A stretch of DNA of 64,000 nucleotides. It comes from Brasilonema sennae CENA114 (lineage in GTDB: Bacteria; Cyanobacteriota; Cyanobacteriia; Cyanobacteriales; Nostocaceae). A program made the position numbers and the translations under genes. How positions within the stretch are numbered: the first letter of the stretch is position 1; each line of letters opens with the position of its first letter. The stretch is taken from the NCBI RefSeq assembly GCF_006968745.1, contig NZ_CP030118.1, forward strand, positions 5,552,320 through 5,616,319. Reading direction: 5' to 3'. The notes under the pieces were generated by a model, which was given only the letters and a program-made list of their open reading frames with translations, was not told the DNA's origin and searched no databases. Below are positions 1 to 8,697 of this stretch, piece by piece.

Positions 1-3000
1 TACGAACGATGCGAAGGTTGCAGGCGGAGGGTTTTGCCTGTGTTGATATTGATATTACAAGCATTGGCACTGCGGAACTCACTTCTGAACAATGGTATGC
101 GGGGATAATTAATGCTATTATCAATAGTCTGGAACTCTACGAAAACTTTGATTTAAATACTTGGTGGTCAAATGAAGGTTTGCTGTCTCCAGTGAACCGA
201 TTAAGCAAGTTTATTGAAACTGTGTTATTGCAGTTGGTTTCTAAAAATATTGTAATTTTTGTTGATGAAATTGACAGTGTTTTGAGTTTGAAATTTGAAA
301 GAGATGATTTTTTCGCTCTGATTCGAGAATGCTATAACAATCGAGCGACAAAACCAAATTATCAACGACTCACTTTTGCGCTGCTTGGAGTTGCCACTCC
401 CAGTGATTTGATTCAAGATAAACGCCGCACACCTTTTAATATTGGTAGAGCGATTCAACTCACTGGTTTTCAGTTACAGGAAGCTAAACCGTTAGCGGGC
501 GGTTTGGCGGTGAAAACGAATAATCCAAAAACAGCGATGGCAGCAATTTTGGATTGGACAGGAGGGCAACCTTTTCTGACTCAAAAACTTTGCCAGATGA
601 TTCTTGATGCTGATACTGCTATTCCAAAGGATAGGGTTGCTGAGTGGGTAGAGGAGTTGGTGCAAACTAGAGTCATTTCTAATTGGGAATCTCAGGATGA
701 ACCTGAGCATTTAAAAACGATTCGTGACCGAATTTTACGAGGAGGCGGACAGAGGACAGGTAGGTTGTTGGCAATCTATCAGCAAATTTTGACCTCACCT
801 TATCAAGGAGGGTTTGGGGGAATCAGTGCGGCTGATACTCCAGAACAAATAGACTTACGGTTGTCTGGGCTGGTAGTAGAACAGCAGGGACATTTAAAAG
901 TTTATAACCGCATTTACGAGTCAATTTTTAATTCCAATTGGGTTAATCAAAAGCTAAGAAATCTCCGTCCAGAATTCTATGCTACGGTTTTTGATGCTTG
1001 GTTGAATTCTAACCAAGATTCTGCACATTTATTACACGGGCAAGACTTACACGATGCTTTGGCATGGGCTGAAGGTAGAAGTTTAAGCAATCAAGATTAT
1101 CAATTTATCTCTGCTAGTCTACAGTATGAATTCGCGCAGGCGCAAATTAACCTGAAGCAAGCACAACAAGAAAGGGCGCAGGCATTGATAGAAGCCAAAG
1201 TCGCACAAGAAGGCACGGAGTTAGAAAGAGCAGGGGTTGCAGCTTTAAGACAGTTTGAATATCAAGAAATAGAAGCACTACTAGCGGCGATGGATGCCGG
1301 ACAAAAGTTGAAAGAACTGGTGAAGGATGGACGCCCTTTAGAAAAATATCCTGCTGCTAGTCCCATCCTCGCTTTACAAACAATTGTTGACAATATCCAC
1401 GAACGGACGCAACTCAAAGGGCATCAGAACAAGGTCATAAGTGCAGGATTTAGCCCGGATGGTCAACGCATTGTCACTGCATCAGTTGACAACACAGCCA
1501 AGGTGTGGGATACAAATGGTAAGCAGCTTGCTGACCTCAAAGGGCATCAGAACGAGGTCAGGAGTGCAGGATTTAGCCCGGATGGTCAACGCATTGTCAC
1601 TGCATCATTTGACGGCACAGCCAAGGTGTGGGATACAAATGGTAACCTGATTGCTGAACTCAAAGGGCATCAGTCCAGGGTCATCAGCGCAGGATTTAGC
1701 CCGGATGGTCAACGCATTGTCACTGCATCAGCTGACAAGACAGCTAAGGTGTGGAATTATGGTAGGCTGCTTGCTGAACTCAAAGGGCATCAGTCCTGGG
1801 TCATCAGCGCAGGATTTAGCCCGGATGGTCAACGCATTGTCACTGCATCATTTGACGGCACAGCCAAGGTGTGGAATACAAATGGTAAGCTGCTTGCTGA
1901 CCTTAAAGGGCATCAGGACTCGGTTAACAGTGCAGAATTTAGCCCGGATGGTCAACGCATTGTCACTGCATCACGTGACAAGACAGCCAGGGTGTGGACT
2001 ACAAATGGTAAAGAGCTTGCTGAACTCATAGGGCATCCGGACACGGTTAACAGTGCAGAATTTAGCCCGGATGGTCAATGGATTGTCACTGCATCATGGG
2101 ACAAGACAGCCAAGGTGTGGGATACAAATGGTAACCTGGTTGCTAACCTCAAAGGGCATCAGGACACGGTCAACAGTGCAGAATTTAGCCCGGATGGTCA
2201 ACGCATTGTCACTGCATCATTTGACGGCACAGCCAAGGTGTGGGACACAAATGGTAAAGAGCTTGCTGATCTCAAAGGGCATCAGGACTCGATCATAAGT
2301 GCAGGATTTAGCCGGGATGGTCAACGCATTGTCACTGCATCAGCTGACAAGACAGCCAAGGTGTGGTATACAAATGGTAAAGAGCTTGCTGAACTCAAAG
2401 GGCATCAGGACTCGATCATCAGTGCAGGATTTAGCCGGGATGGTCAATGGATTGTCACTGCATCACGTGACCGCACAGCCAGGGTGTGGGATACAAATGG
2501 TAAGGTGGTTGCTAACCTCAAAGGGCATCAGGACTCGATCATCAGTGCAGGATTTAGCCGGGATGGTCAACGCATTGTCACTGCATCAACTGACAAGACA
2601 GCCAAGGTGTGGAATACAAATGGTAAGCTAGTTGCTAACCTCAAAGGGCATCAGGACTCGGTCACCAGTGCAGGATTTAGCCGGGATGGTCAACGCATTG
2701 TCACTGCATCTGCTGACAAGACAGTCAAGGTGTGGGATACAAATGGTAACCAGCTTGCTACCCTCAAAGGGCATCAGGACTCGGTCACCAGTGCAGAATT
2801 TAGCCCGGATGGTCAACGCATTGTCACTGCATCTGCTGACAAGACAGCCAAGGTGTGGGATACAAATGGTCAGCTGCTTGCTGAACTCAAAGGGCATCAG
2901 GACTCGGTCATCAGTGCAGAATTTAGCCCGGATCGTCAACACATTGTCACTGCATCAGTTGACGGCACCGCCAAGGTGTGGGATACAAATGGCAAGTTGC

Positions 3001-3341
3001 TTGCTGAACTCAAAGGGCATCAGAAAGAGGTTACAAGTGCAGGATTTAGCCGGGATGGTCAACGCATTGTCACTGCATCATTTGACAACACAGCCAAGGT
3101 GTGGGATACAAATGGTAAGCTGCTTGCTACCCTCAAAGGGCATCGGAGCTATGTCCATCTTGCAGGATTTAGCCCGGATGGTCAACGCATTGTCACTGCA
3201 TCATTTGACAACACAGCCAAGGTGTGGCGGGTTGGCGGGTTGGATGATTTGCTGGCGCGGGGTTGCGACTGGCTACAGGATTATTTTGCTTCCGATCCAG
3301 AGGCGCGGGAGAGGTTGTGGGTGTGTCGGGTGAAGAAATAG
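1..3341 (+). CDS. AAA-like ATPase / WD40 repeat protein (5' end outside window)
   Basis: The reading frame is open to the window edge, so the N-terminus (including any Walker A loop) is missing; the first in-frame ATG is at 9. Counting from it, residues 1-330 resemble the AAA-like domain (AAA_35 type) common in cyanobacteria, with a Walker-B-like FVDEID at 84-89. An alanine/glutamine-rich probable coiled coil spans about 375-450. From residue 469 there are 15 WD40 blades of 41 residues (blade 3 has 40), each with a GH, a FSPDG or FSRDG turn and a KVW end, then a short tail. The family is thought to act as a signalling scaffold or NTP-dependent switch; no substrate can be read here. The blades are nearly identical at DNA level. 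Family assignment is secure, function unknown. Confidence 0.9.
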   Translation, partial: RTMRRLQAEGFACVDIDITSIGTAELTSEQWYAGIINAIINSLELYENFDLNTWWSNEGLLSPVNRLSKFIETVLLQLVSKNIVIFVDEIDSVLSLKFERDDFFALIRECYNNRATKPNYQRLTFALLGVATPSDLIQDKRRTPFNIGRAIQLTGFQLQEAKPLAGGLAVKTNNPKTAMAAILDWTGGQPFLTQKLCQMILDADTAIPKDRVAEWVEELVQTRVISNWESQDEPEHLKTIRDRILRGGGQRTGRLLAIYQQILTSPYQGGFGGISAADTPEQIDLRLSGLVVEQQGHLKVYNRIYESIFNSNWVNQKLRNLRPEFYATVFDAWLNSNQDSAHLLHGQDLHDALAWAEGRSLSNQDYQFISASLQYEFAQAQINLKQAQQERAQALIEAKVAQEGTELERAGVAALRQFEYQEIEALLAAMDAGQKLKELVKDGRPLEKYPAASPILALQTIVDNIHERTQLKGHQNKVISAGFSPDGQRIVTASVDNTAKVWDTNGKQLADLKGHQNEVRSAGFSPDGQRIVTASFDGTAKVWDTNGNLIAELKGHQSRVISAGFSPDGQRIVTASADKTAKVWNYGRLLAELKGHQSWVISAGFSPDGQRIVTASFDGTAKVWNTNGKLLADLKGHQDSVNSAEFSPDGQRIVTASRDKTARVWTTNGKELAELIGHPDTVNSAEFSPDGQWIVTASWDKTAKVWDTNGNLVANLKGHQDTVNSAEFSPDGQRIVTASFDGTAKVWDTNGKELADLKGHQDSIISAGFSRDGQRIVTASADKTAKVWYTNGKELAELKGHQDSIISAGFSRDGQWIVTASRDRTARVWDTNGKVVANLKGHQDSIISAGFSRDGQRIVTASTDKTAKVWNTNGKLVANLKGHQDSVTSAGFSRDGQRIVTASADKTVKVWDTNGNQLATLKGHQDSVTSAEFSPDGQRIVTASADKTAKVWDTNGQLLAELKGHQDSVISAEFSPDRQHIVTASVDGTAKVWDTNGKLLAELKGHQKEVTSAGFSRDGQRIVTASFDNTAKVWDTNGKLLATLKGHRSYVHLAGFSPDGQRIVTASFDNTAKVWRVGGLDDLLARGCDWLQDYFASDPEARERLWVCRVKK
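1413..3230 (+). repeat. 15 tandem 123-bp WD40-coding repeats
   Basis: Fifteen head-to-tail copies of a 41-codon unit beginning CTCAAAGGGCATCAG; copy 3 is one codon shorter. Differences between copies are concentrated in a few codons: the two after GHQ, the G/E before FS, P/R in FS(P/R)DG, and the residues around the D of TASxDxT. This indicates recent expansion or gene conversion. The unit also keeps other frames open, which explains long shadow ORFs here. Confidence 0.95.
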
Positions 3342-3668
3342 GAGGAGGGGGAAGGGGGAAGGGAGCAGGGAGAAGGGAGCAGGGAGCAGGGAGCAGGGAG
3401 CAGGGAGCAGGGAGCACAGGAATCATTTTTGGCGATCGCAGGGGTTTGGGATTGCAACGCTTGTCTTCGTTCCACTCGCAATGACATATCGTAACTAACT
3501 AGCTGGACATGATATTACCAAAGGCGATCGCTTGCAAAGGTAGCCCCCGAAGGGCGATCGCGTGGAGCAATCATTTTTGGCGTTAAGCGTAGCTCTGCCG
3601 TAGGCAATCGCTCCTTGTGCAGTGAGTGACTCTGTTAAATTAGACTTATTCCCCAATTCATTACGAGT
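3342..3668. repeat. Intergenic: GGGAGCA heptamer STRR (3361-3416) and HIP1 sites
   Basis: About 330 bases without a gene. A purine-rich STRR of the heptamer GGGAGCA (first copies degenerate) lies at 3361-3416. Three HIP1 octamers (GCGATCGC) follow at 3432, 3524 and 3554. The stretch GGACATGATATTACC near 3505 resembles the tail of the dispersed repeat family seen at 52.5 and 63.2 kb. No promoter could be called with confidence. Confidence 0.75.
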
Positions 3669-3887
3669 ATGATAGAAAAAACATCTACATTGCAAAAAGT
3701 CATTGAAGCAGTAGAAGCATTAGATATAGATGCTCAAATTTTGCTGATAGATATTATTACCAAGCGCCTCAATCAACAGAGACGAAATGAGTTGTTAAAG
3801 GAAGTTGCACAAGCACAACATGATTATGAACAGGGAAACGTGCGGCGAGGTTCTGTTGAAGATTTGATGGGGGAGTTAGAAGATTGA
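3669..3887 (+). CDS. Type II antitoxin, partner of RelE/YafQ-like toxin
   Basis: A 72-residue acidic, helix-rich protein resembling small cyanobacterial antitoxins: a helical N-terminus (LQKVIEAVEALD), a basic middle (KRLNQQRRNELLKE) and an acidic tail (SVEDLMGELED) that could wrap the toxin. By analogy it would neutralise the downstream toxin and may repress its own operon. Its stop codon overlaps the next gene's start in the string TTGA, so the two are almost certainly co-translated. The role rests on gene order and composition; I cannot name a DNA-binding fold with certainty. Confidence 0.75.
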   Translation: MIEKTSTLQKVIEAVEALDIDAQILLIDIITKRLNQQRRNELLKEVAQAQHDYEQGNVRRGSVEDLMGELED

Positions 3888-4168
3888 AAATTTTAGTTTG
3901 GAGTTCTGCATTTGTTCGTGCGTTTAAACGTTTAGTACGTCAAAATCCACAATTACGTTCTCAAGTAGAGGAAACACTACAAAAACTATCTGAAGATCCT
4001 TTTTCTCCCAGTTTACACAGTCACAAACTTAAAGGTGATTTAGATGGTATATGGTCGTGTTCTATTGACTATAGCAATCGTATTTTATTTCAGTTTGTTA
4101 ATAACTCAGATTCAGGAGAAGAAGAAATTTTGTTGTTAACTTTGGGTTCTCATGATGATGTGTACTGA
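3884..4168 (+). CDS. RelE/YafQ-like toxin, mRNA interferase or plasmid-stabilisation type
   Basis: A 94-residue protein with the layout of the RelE/ParE superfamily: N-terminal WSSAFVRAFKRLVRQNP helix, LQKLSEDPFSPSLHSHKLKG, then strands IWSCSIDYSNRILFQF and LLLTLGSHDDVY. The HKLKG and SHDDVY segments match the YafQ/RelE-like pattern, in which such toxins cleave mRNA on the ribosome. The start is a TTG at 3884 inside the antitoxin stop (4-base overlap), suggesting translational coupling. The call is secure at superfamily level; the exact subfamily and target are not. Confidence 0.85.
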   Translation: MKILVWSSAFVRAFKRLVRQNPQLRSQVEETLQKLSEDPFSPSLHSHKLKGDLDGIWSCSIDYSNRILFQFVNNSDSGEEEILLLTLGSHDDVY

Positions 4169-4264
4169 ACCCAAAGCGCACGTACCCCTATGGGGCATCG
4201 CATTCGCTGTGGTTCACTTAACGCGCCATGACGAGCGTGCTAGCATCTAAGAAAAATATTAGTT

Positions 4265-4513
4265 ATGACCAAAGCAGAAGTCTTGGCAGCCCTGAAAAAC
4301 ATGACGACTGAAGAACGTTTGGAAGTCATTGAAATCGCATCAAAGTTAATTCGTCAAGAAATCACTACAAAATCGAAAGTTCCTCTTCAAAAAGAACTGA
4401 GTTTAGCTGAAGCGGCTGTTGTCATGCGTTCTTTTTACGAACAAGGAAGTGAGTTAGTGATTTTCGCTGATCGGGATACAGAAGACTTCTATGAATATGA
4501 AGATTATGCGTAG
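4265..4513 (+). CDS. Antitoxin-like protein upstream of MazF/PemK toxin
   Basis: An 82-residue acidic protein with an N-terminal helical region (KAEVLAALKNMTTEERLEV) and a strongly acidic C-terminus (DRDTEDFYEYEDYA), typical of the disordered toxin-binding tails of MazE-like antitoxins. Its end overlaps the toxin start by 8 or more bases. No clear ribbon-helix-helix or AbrB motif is visible, so the assignment rests on the neighbour, overlap and composition. It forms a second toxin-antitoxin unit about 100 bases after the first. Confidence 0.7.
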   Translation: MTKAEVLAALKNMTTEERLEVIEIASKLIRQEITTKSKVPLQKELSLAEAAVVMRSFYEQGSELVIFADRDTEDFYEYEDYA

Positions 4514-4847
4514 AGGTCAAATTTGGCTTTTTAATTCTGACCCCACTGTTGGAGACGAAATTGGCAAAACCCGCCCCGCAATTATTGTTAACAATGATGA
4601 AATTGGCACATTACGGCTGAAAGTTGTTGTACCAATTACTGGATGGAATGATGCTTTTACTGGAGTCTTGTGGATGGTTCGATTAGAACCTAATGCTGAA
4701 AATGGTTTAAGTAAGCCTTCTGCTGCGGATACATTTCAAGTACGTTCCATCTCGCAGCAAAGATTAGTTCGTCAACTAGGAATTGTGTCAGATGAGCAAA
4801 TGCAAAATATCAGCAAAGCCTTAGCGATTGTCTTATGCATTAATTAG
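4506..4847 (+). CDS. MazF/PemK family endoribonuclease toxin
   Basis: The protein begins MRRGQIWLFNSDPTVG and continues with EIGKTRPAIIVNNDE, the hallmark of the MazF/PemK fold (RG-x-I-W strand, then K-x-RPA-x-IV), followed by VVVPITGW. Members are sequence-specific mRNA endonucleases kept inactive by their antitoxin. I chose the ATG at 4506 because it places RRGQIW at the usual N-terminus; in-frame ATGs at 4491 and 4497 are alternatives. The gene overlaps the 3' end of the antitoxin gene. The length of about 113 residues is normal for the family. Confidence 0.92.
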   Translation: MRRGQIWLFNSDPTVGDEIGKTRPAIIVNNDEIGTLRLKVVVPITGWNDAFTGVLWMVRLEPNAENGLSKPSAADTFQVRSISQQRLVRQLGIVSDEQMQNISKALAIVLCIN

Positions 4848-5006
4848 TTTACTTGTCAATATATTCAGGCGATGCCCCAGAGAAGCAGGTGCTTTGCATT
4901 AATGCCTAAAAGACAGGCTAGGCGTAATTGAAATTGCATTTGGGATTGGGTTGAGATATGACTATAAACAAGAGCGATCGCTATTATAAAGACGAAAACT
5001 ACGACA

Positions 5007-5369
5007 ATGTTACTCCCACCAAAATTACAAAACTTGCTCCATAGTCTCCCAATTGAAGGTGCAGTTCGCATCGAATTAGTTGAGGGAATTCCTATCTTTC
5101 GAGCTTCTAGTACTGTACAAAATCGCATTGAAGAACTCTTGACAAAACAACAAAGTTCTCCACTGACTTCGGATGAAGAACACGAACTCGACCTTTACGA
5201 AGAAATTGACGATTACTTAAGTTTTATTAATCGGACTGTTCGTAATGCTTTCTTGACACAGGCGATTAGCTGGTGTTTAGTGGATGAAAATAACCCTCAA
5301 AATCAATCTAGAAAATTTAGCCCCAAGGAAATCGCCGCAACAGTTCCAGAAACAGAAATTTCACCTTGA
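5007..5369 (+). CDS. Conserved small cyanobacterial hypothetical protein, odd C-terminus
   Basis: A 120-residue ORF. Its middle (SPLTSDEEHELDLYEEIDDYLS then FINRTVRN) is of a type I recall from short acidic cyanobacterial proteins of unknown role often near toxin-antitoxin genes; such proteins usually end soon after the NR-x-VRN segment. Here about 45 further residues follow and run 67 bases into the convergent NUDIX gene, suggesting a lost stop or small frameshift near 5250. Function unknown. Confidence 0.6.
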   Translation: MLLPPKLQNLLHSLPIEGAVRIELVEGIPIFRASSTVQNRIEELLTKQQSSPLTSDEEHELDLYEEIDDYLSFINRTVRNAFLTQAISWCLVDENNPQNQSRKFSPKEIAATVPETEISP

Positions 5370-5851
5370 ATGATTTTCTCTCTAACTGATTCTACTGGAA
5401 TCAGAACAACTTCTATTTCTTCTGTAATATCTAACTTTTTTTCTCCGGACTTTATCACATTTTCTGCTAAAAATAAATGTATATTATTTGTATCTTTACT
5501 AGGGTTATCATATAGTGTTGCTATTTTTGTGACTTTTTGTGCAATATAGCCAGTTTCCTCTTGCATTTCTCTGATGGCTGCGGCTTCAGCACTTTCTTGT
5601 GTTGGGTTGAATAAGCCAGCAGGGAGTTCTAACAAAAATTCACCCACTGCATGCCTATATTGCCGCACAAAAACAATTTCTTTGGTACTAGTGATAGGTA
5701 AAATTAGAGTAATTTCTGGTCTGACATTGACGAAATAATCATCTATAATTTGACCATTAGGCAATTCTATTTCATCTTGCCTGACTTTGCACCAGTAATT
5801 ATCCAAAACCATTTTGGAGTGTAAAAGCTTCCATTTTTTTAAGTTTGTCAT
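5303..5851 (-). CDS. NUDIX hydrolase, ADP-ribose pyrophosphatase-like
   Basis: A NUDIX enzyme expected to hydrolyse a nucleoside diphosphate linked to another group, most likely ADP-ribose or an ADP-sugar. The NUDIX box is visible: ELPAGLFNP, then E, then REMQEETGY. Between the box glycine and first glutamate there are six residues rather than five, a one-residue insertion; the catalytic REMQEE core is intact. VRQYRHAVGEFLLELPAG upstream matches the ADP-ribose pyrophosphatase pattern. I place the start at the ATG at 5851 (MTNLKKW); the frame continues upstream to 5935 but that part looks non-conserved. It converges on and overlaps the gene at 5007. Confidence 0.88.
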   Translation of the reverse strand: MTNLKKWKLLHSKMVLDNYWCKVRQDEIELPNGQIIDDYFVNVRPEITLILPITSTKEIVFVRQYRHAVGEFLLELPAGLFNPTQESAEAAAIREMQEETGYIAQKVTKIATLYDNPSKDTNNIHLFLAENVIKSGEKKLDITEEIEVVLIPVESVREKIIQGEISVSGTVAAISLGLNFLD

Positions 5852-5935
5852 ATAAATAGAGTGGATACCATAATTTATAAAAAGATCATATAGCAATCCT
5901 AAATGATTCAAGGTGGGCACTGTCCACAACGTCAA

Positions 5936-6187
5936 AATAAGGGTTTGAGCGAACGCTAAACAGTGCCCAACGCCCTTCGGGTTCGCCAGTCGCCTACGGA
6001 GGGAAACCCTCCTGCAGCGCTGGTCTCACCAGATGCTCCAAGCCGGGAAACCCGGACGCCAGACGCCTACGGAGGGAGACCCTCTCCGAAGTTGCCACAA
6101 CGCGGGGAACCCGCGCAAGGCACTTCTCTCTGCAGCGCTGGCTCTCCAACGCACTGGCTCCCCTACAAAAATTGCTCTGTTCACTGT
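5936..6187. repeat. Dispersed palindromic repeat patch ending in TGTTCAC STRR
   Basis: Contains blocks also found elsewhere in the window: AGTCGCCTACGGAGGGAAAC and CTCCTGCAGCGCTGGTCTC (about 5990-6040), repeated in variant form to 6150, with many GGGAAACCC-type inverted arms. From 6178 it becomes the heptamer TGTTCAC repeated about three times, running into the 3' end of the next minus-strand gene. No gene is supported. Confidence 0.8.
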
Positions 6188-7915
6188 TCACTGTTCACTG
6201 TTCCCTCCCTTTGTACAATTCTTCGGTAAACTGACAGTTACTTTTGTTCCTTGCCCTTGTTGGCTTTCTACTCTAATTTCGCCGCCATGCAACTCGATGC
6301 AAGCTTTGACAATAGCTAATCCTAAGCCGGTTCCGGGAATTGCGCCAACGTTACTTCCTCGACTGAATGATTCAAACAAGTGTTGTTGATCCTCAATAGG
6401 TATGCCAATTCCTTGATCTTTGACATCAAAAATGGCGTGTGAATCATTCCCCATGAGGTGAACTTCAATATTGCCACCATCTGGCGAGTACTTGATCGCG
6501 TTCGACAGTAAGTTAACCAGAATTGCCCGCAAAAGTTTTTGATCGCCCCAAAAACCCCTAGTGTTACCTGTGATTTTGAACGTTAATTGATGGCGATCAT
6601 CGCTAATGATCTGTCGCTGTTCTTCAATGATGTCTGAGCAAAATTGCAGCAGTTCAAATGGATATGGCGTAAACCTTGCTTTGCCGAATTCAAATGTGGA
6701 AATCATCAGCAAGTCGTCTACCAGTTTAGTCATTTGTCTTGCCTTATCTTCAATCAATTGCAAGAACTGCTGGTGTTTAGTCTGATGCAGCTGATTGCTA
6801 TGTTGCAAGAGTGTTGACGCAGCCAGAAGGATGGAGGCTAAGGGATTTCGATATTCGTGAGAAACTGTAGCGACAAATTGGGATTTAAAGGCATTGAGTT
6901 GCTTTTCGTTCTCTAGAGCCACCAAAGCCTGGGTTAGCTGTTGGGCTTGTTGAATGGCGATCGCCAAATCTCCAGCCAATTGATTGAAAATCTCTACTTC
7001 ATCCGTCTGCCATTGTCGTACTTTAGAATCTTGACAAGCAACTAATAATCCCCAAACTCTGGCAGATAATTCGTCTTGCTCTTTCACTAAAATGGGAACG
7101 AGCAAATATGCCTGAGTCGCCTTTTTCCGATTGTGCGAAACGATGATTGACGCTTCACCTTGCGCTTTTGTGGTTGCTTTTCCTATTTCCCAAAGATTGG
7201 ATTGGTTATTTTTGAGAAGCAAAGCGGTAAATTGCTGAATGGGTTCTGCGGATAAGCTACTTACCCCAGCCTCACAAAGCTTTGTCAGATAGGGCTTTGC
7301 GGATTCCGTTATTTCGTGAGTGTCTGAATTTGGGCTAACCTGGTATATTGTCACACTGTCGCATAACAGCAGTTGTTGCACTTGTGTGACAGTCGTCTGC
7401 AAGATTTGCTCCAGGTTTAGTGACTGACGAATCCGCAGGGCGATACGTGTAGCGTCTAGCCTTGGGCTTATCACCGCTGCTGTTAATTGCTGAGGTTGGT
7501 GTCTTTTACTGAGCTGGTTTTGCTGCTGTGAGTGTTGAATCACATTGCGAACAGTCATTTGCAGGACATCTGGTTCTATATCTTTCTTCACCAGGTAATC
7601 CTGAGCACCCCGCTTCATCGCTTGTACAGCAACGCGTTCATCACCTTGTCCAGTTAACATAATCACAGGGAGCGGGGAATCTAATCGTTGCAGCTTGAGT
7701 TCATCCAAAAACTCTAGCCCGCTCATATCAGGAAGGCAAAAGTCGAGCAGAATCGCATCGCAATGTTTTTTCTGGCAAAGCGCAAGCCCTGACTCTGCCG
7801 AGGATGCTTCTAAAATCTGGTAGGAATGGTGAGGATCGCTTAAAAGATATTCACGATAAACTTCTCGATCCTCCATACAGTCATCGGTGATTAGGAGTGT
7901 CCAGACGTCTGACAT
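6188..7915 (-). CDS. REC-GAF-histidine kinase (response-regulator-fused sensor kinase)
   Basis: Domains in order: an N-terminal receiver (ITDDCMEDREVY; phospho-acceptor D in AILLDFCLPDMSG; K in DYLVKKD), a GAF domain near residues 165-325, a HisKA dimerisation helix with phospho-accepting H in FVATVSHEYRNPL, and a HATPase_c domain with N-box (NLLSNAIKYSPDG), G1 (DQGIGIP) and G2 (GTGLGLAIV). It would accept phosphate at the receiver and control its own kinase output. Start is the ATG at 7915 (MSDVWTL); a TTG at 7960 is possible. It is the last gene of the phytochrome operon. Its last five codons and the TGA lie inside a heptamer repeat, so the native C-terminus may have been replaced. Confidence 0.93.
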   Translation of the reverse strand: MSDVWTLLITDDCMEDREVYREYLLSDPHHSYQILEASSAESGLALCQKKHCDAILLDFCLPDMSGLEFLDELKLQRLDSPLPVIMLTGQGDERVAVQAMKRGAQDYLVKKDIEPDVLQMTVRNVIQHSQQQNQLSKRHQPQQLTAAVISPRLDATRIALRIRQSLNLEQILQTTVTQVQQLLLCDSVTIYQVSPNSDTHEITESAKPYLTKLCEAGVSSLSAEPIQQFTALLLKNNQSNLWEIGKATTKAQGEASIIVSHNRKKATQAYLLVPILVKEQDELSARVWGLLVACQDSKVRQWQTDEVEIFNQLAGDLAIAIQQAQQLTQALVALENEKQLNAFKSQFVATVSHEYRNPLASILLAASTLLQHSNQLHQTKHQQFLQLIEDKARQMTKLVDDLLMISTFEFGKARFTPYPFELLQFCSDIIEEQRQIISDDRHQLTFKITGNTRGFWGDQKLLRAILVNLLSNAIKYSPDGGNIEVHLMGNDSHAIFDVKDQGIGIPIEDQQHLFESFSRGSNVGAIPGTGLGLAIVKACIELHGGEIRVESQQGQGTKVTVSLPKNCTKGGNSEQ

Positions 7916-8134
7916 AAGAGGAAAACAAAGCAATCTCTTTGCCTGGTGTGAAAGCCACAAGTTTTCAATTATAAAGAAAATCTAAAACAAAGAGTGGAAA
8001 ATTTTCTTTTAATAGTCCTAATCATATCAAATCCTCTCAACGAGAAACGTGAAATTTCTTGTTTATAAAGGCTTAGGGGTTTTGCTAACTAGCGCTCTTA
8101 ATCTCTAGCAATATATGAAGAAACACCATTCCCT

Positions 8135-8163
8135 GTTAAGCGTTAAGCGTTAAGCGTTAAGCG
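8135..8163. repeat. GTTAAGC heptamer STRR supplying a stop codon
   Basis: Four copies of the heptamer GTTAAGC. Read on the minus strand, the repeat ends the upstream response regulator with GCT TAA, so the stop codon is part of the repeat. Confidence 0.9.
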
Positions 8164-8639
8164 TGTTTCTTCGCACGTGCCGATTTTGAAGTTGGTGGTG
8201 TGTTGACTTGCAACCAGTAGTTCACAAATGCCTGAACTGTTTTCTCCAGTTCACTAGAGTCTATTGGTTTGATGAGATAGCCATTTGCCCCTTTTTCATA
8301 ACAGAATTCAACATCTCTCGGGTTTGAGGATGTCGTAAACACAATAATTGGGATTTCCTTAAAATTCTGGTCTTGCTTAAGTTGCTCTAGCACATCGCGA
8401 CCATCGGTGCCTGGTAAATTTAAGTCGAGCAGGATGACGGAGGGACGTGGTGCAACATCTAGATTATCATAGTCGCCTTCTTTATAAAGGAAATCTAAAA
8501 CTTTATCTCCGTTTGTACACCGGTATATCGGATTTTGAACATCCATTTGCTCCATGAGCACTTGCAGCACCTCAAAATCCTCATCACTATCTTCAGCGAT
8601 TAGTAAAGGGCAGCACTGCTTTGTCATCATTCGTGTCAT
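8157..8639 (-). CDS. Rcp1-like single-domain response regulator
   Basis: A 160-residue CheY-like protein of the Rcp type used by cyanobacterial phytochromes. Acidic pocket LLIAEDSDEDFEV, phospho-acceptor D in VILLDLNLPGTDG, T/S in IIVFTTSS and K in GYLIKPID are all present, and the RCTNGDKVLDFLYKEGDY segment is characteristic of Rcp proteins. It lies 58 bases downstream of the phytochrome kinase on the same strand, the usual arrangement, so phosphate transfer from that kinase is expected. The last residues (ARAKKHA) and stop run into a heptamer repeat. Confidence 0.93.
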   Translation of the reverse strand: MTRMMTKQCCPLLIAEDSDEDFEVLQVLMEQMDVQNPIYRCTNGDKVLDFLYKEGDYDNLDVAPRPSVILLDLNLPGTDGRDVLEQLKQDQNFKEIPIIVFTTSSNPRDVEFCYEKGANGYLIKPIDSSELEKTVQAFVNYWLQVNTPPTSKSARAKKHA

Positions 8640-8697
8640 TAAAACTTGATGTTATTTTTGTTTACATAAATTAACAAAAATTATAAAAGAGAAATGA

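Noticed and set aside
1441..3333. Several ORFs of 69-233 codons in other frames and on the minus strand within the WD40 gene
   Set aside because: They arise because the 123-bp unit is a multiple of three and lacks stops in other frames; their products are simple repeats of the same unit.
3361..3416. Possible CRISPR or promoter in the GGGAGCA tract
   Set aside because: It is a simple heptamer STRR, common in cyanobacteria, with no spacers.
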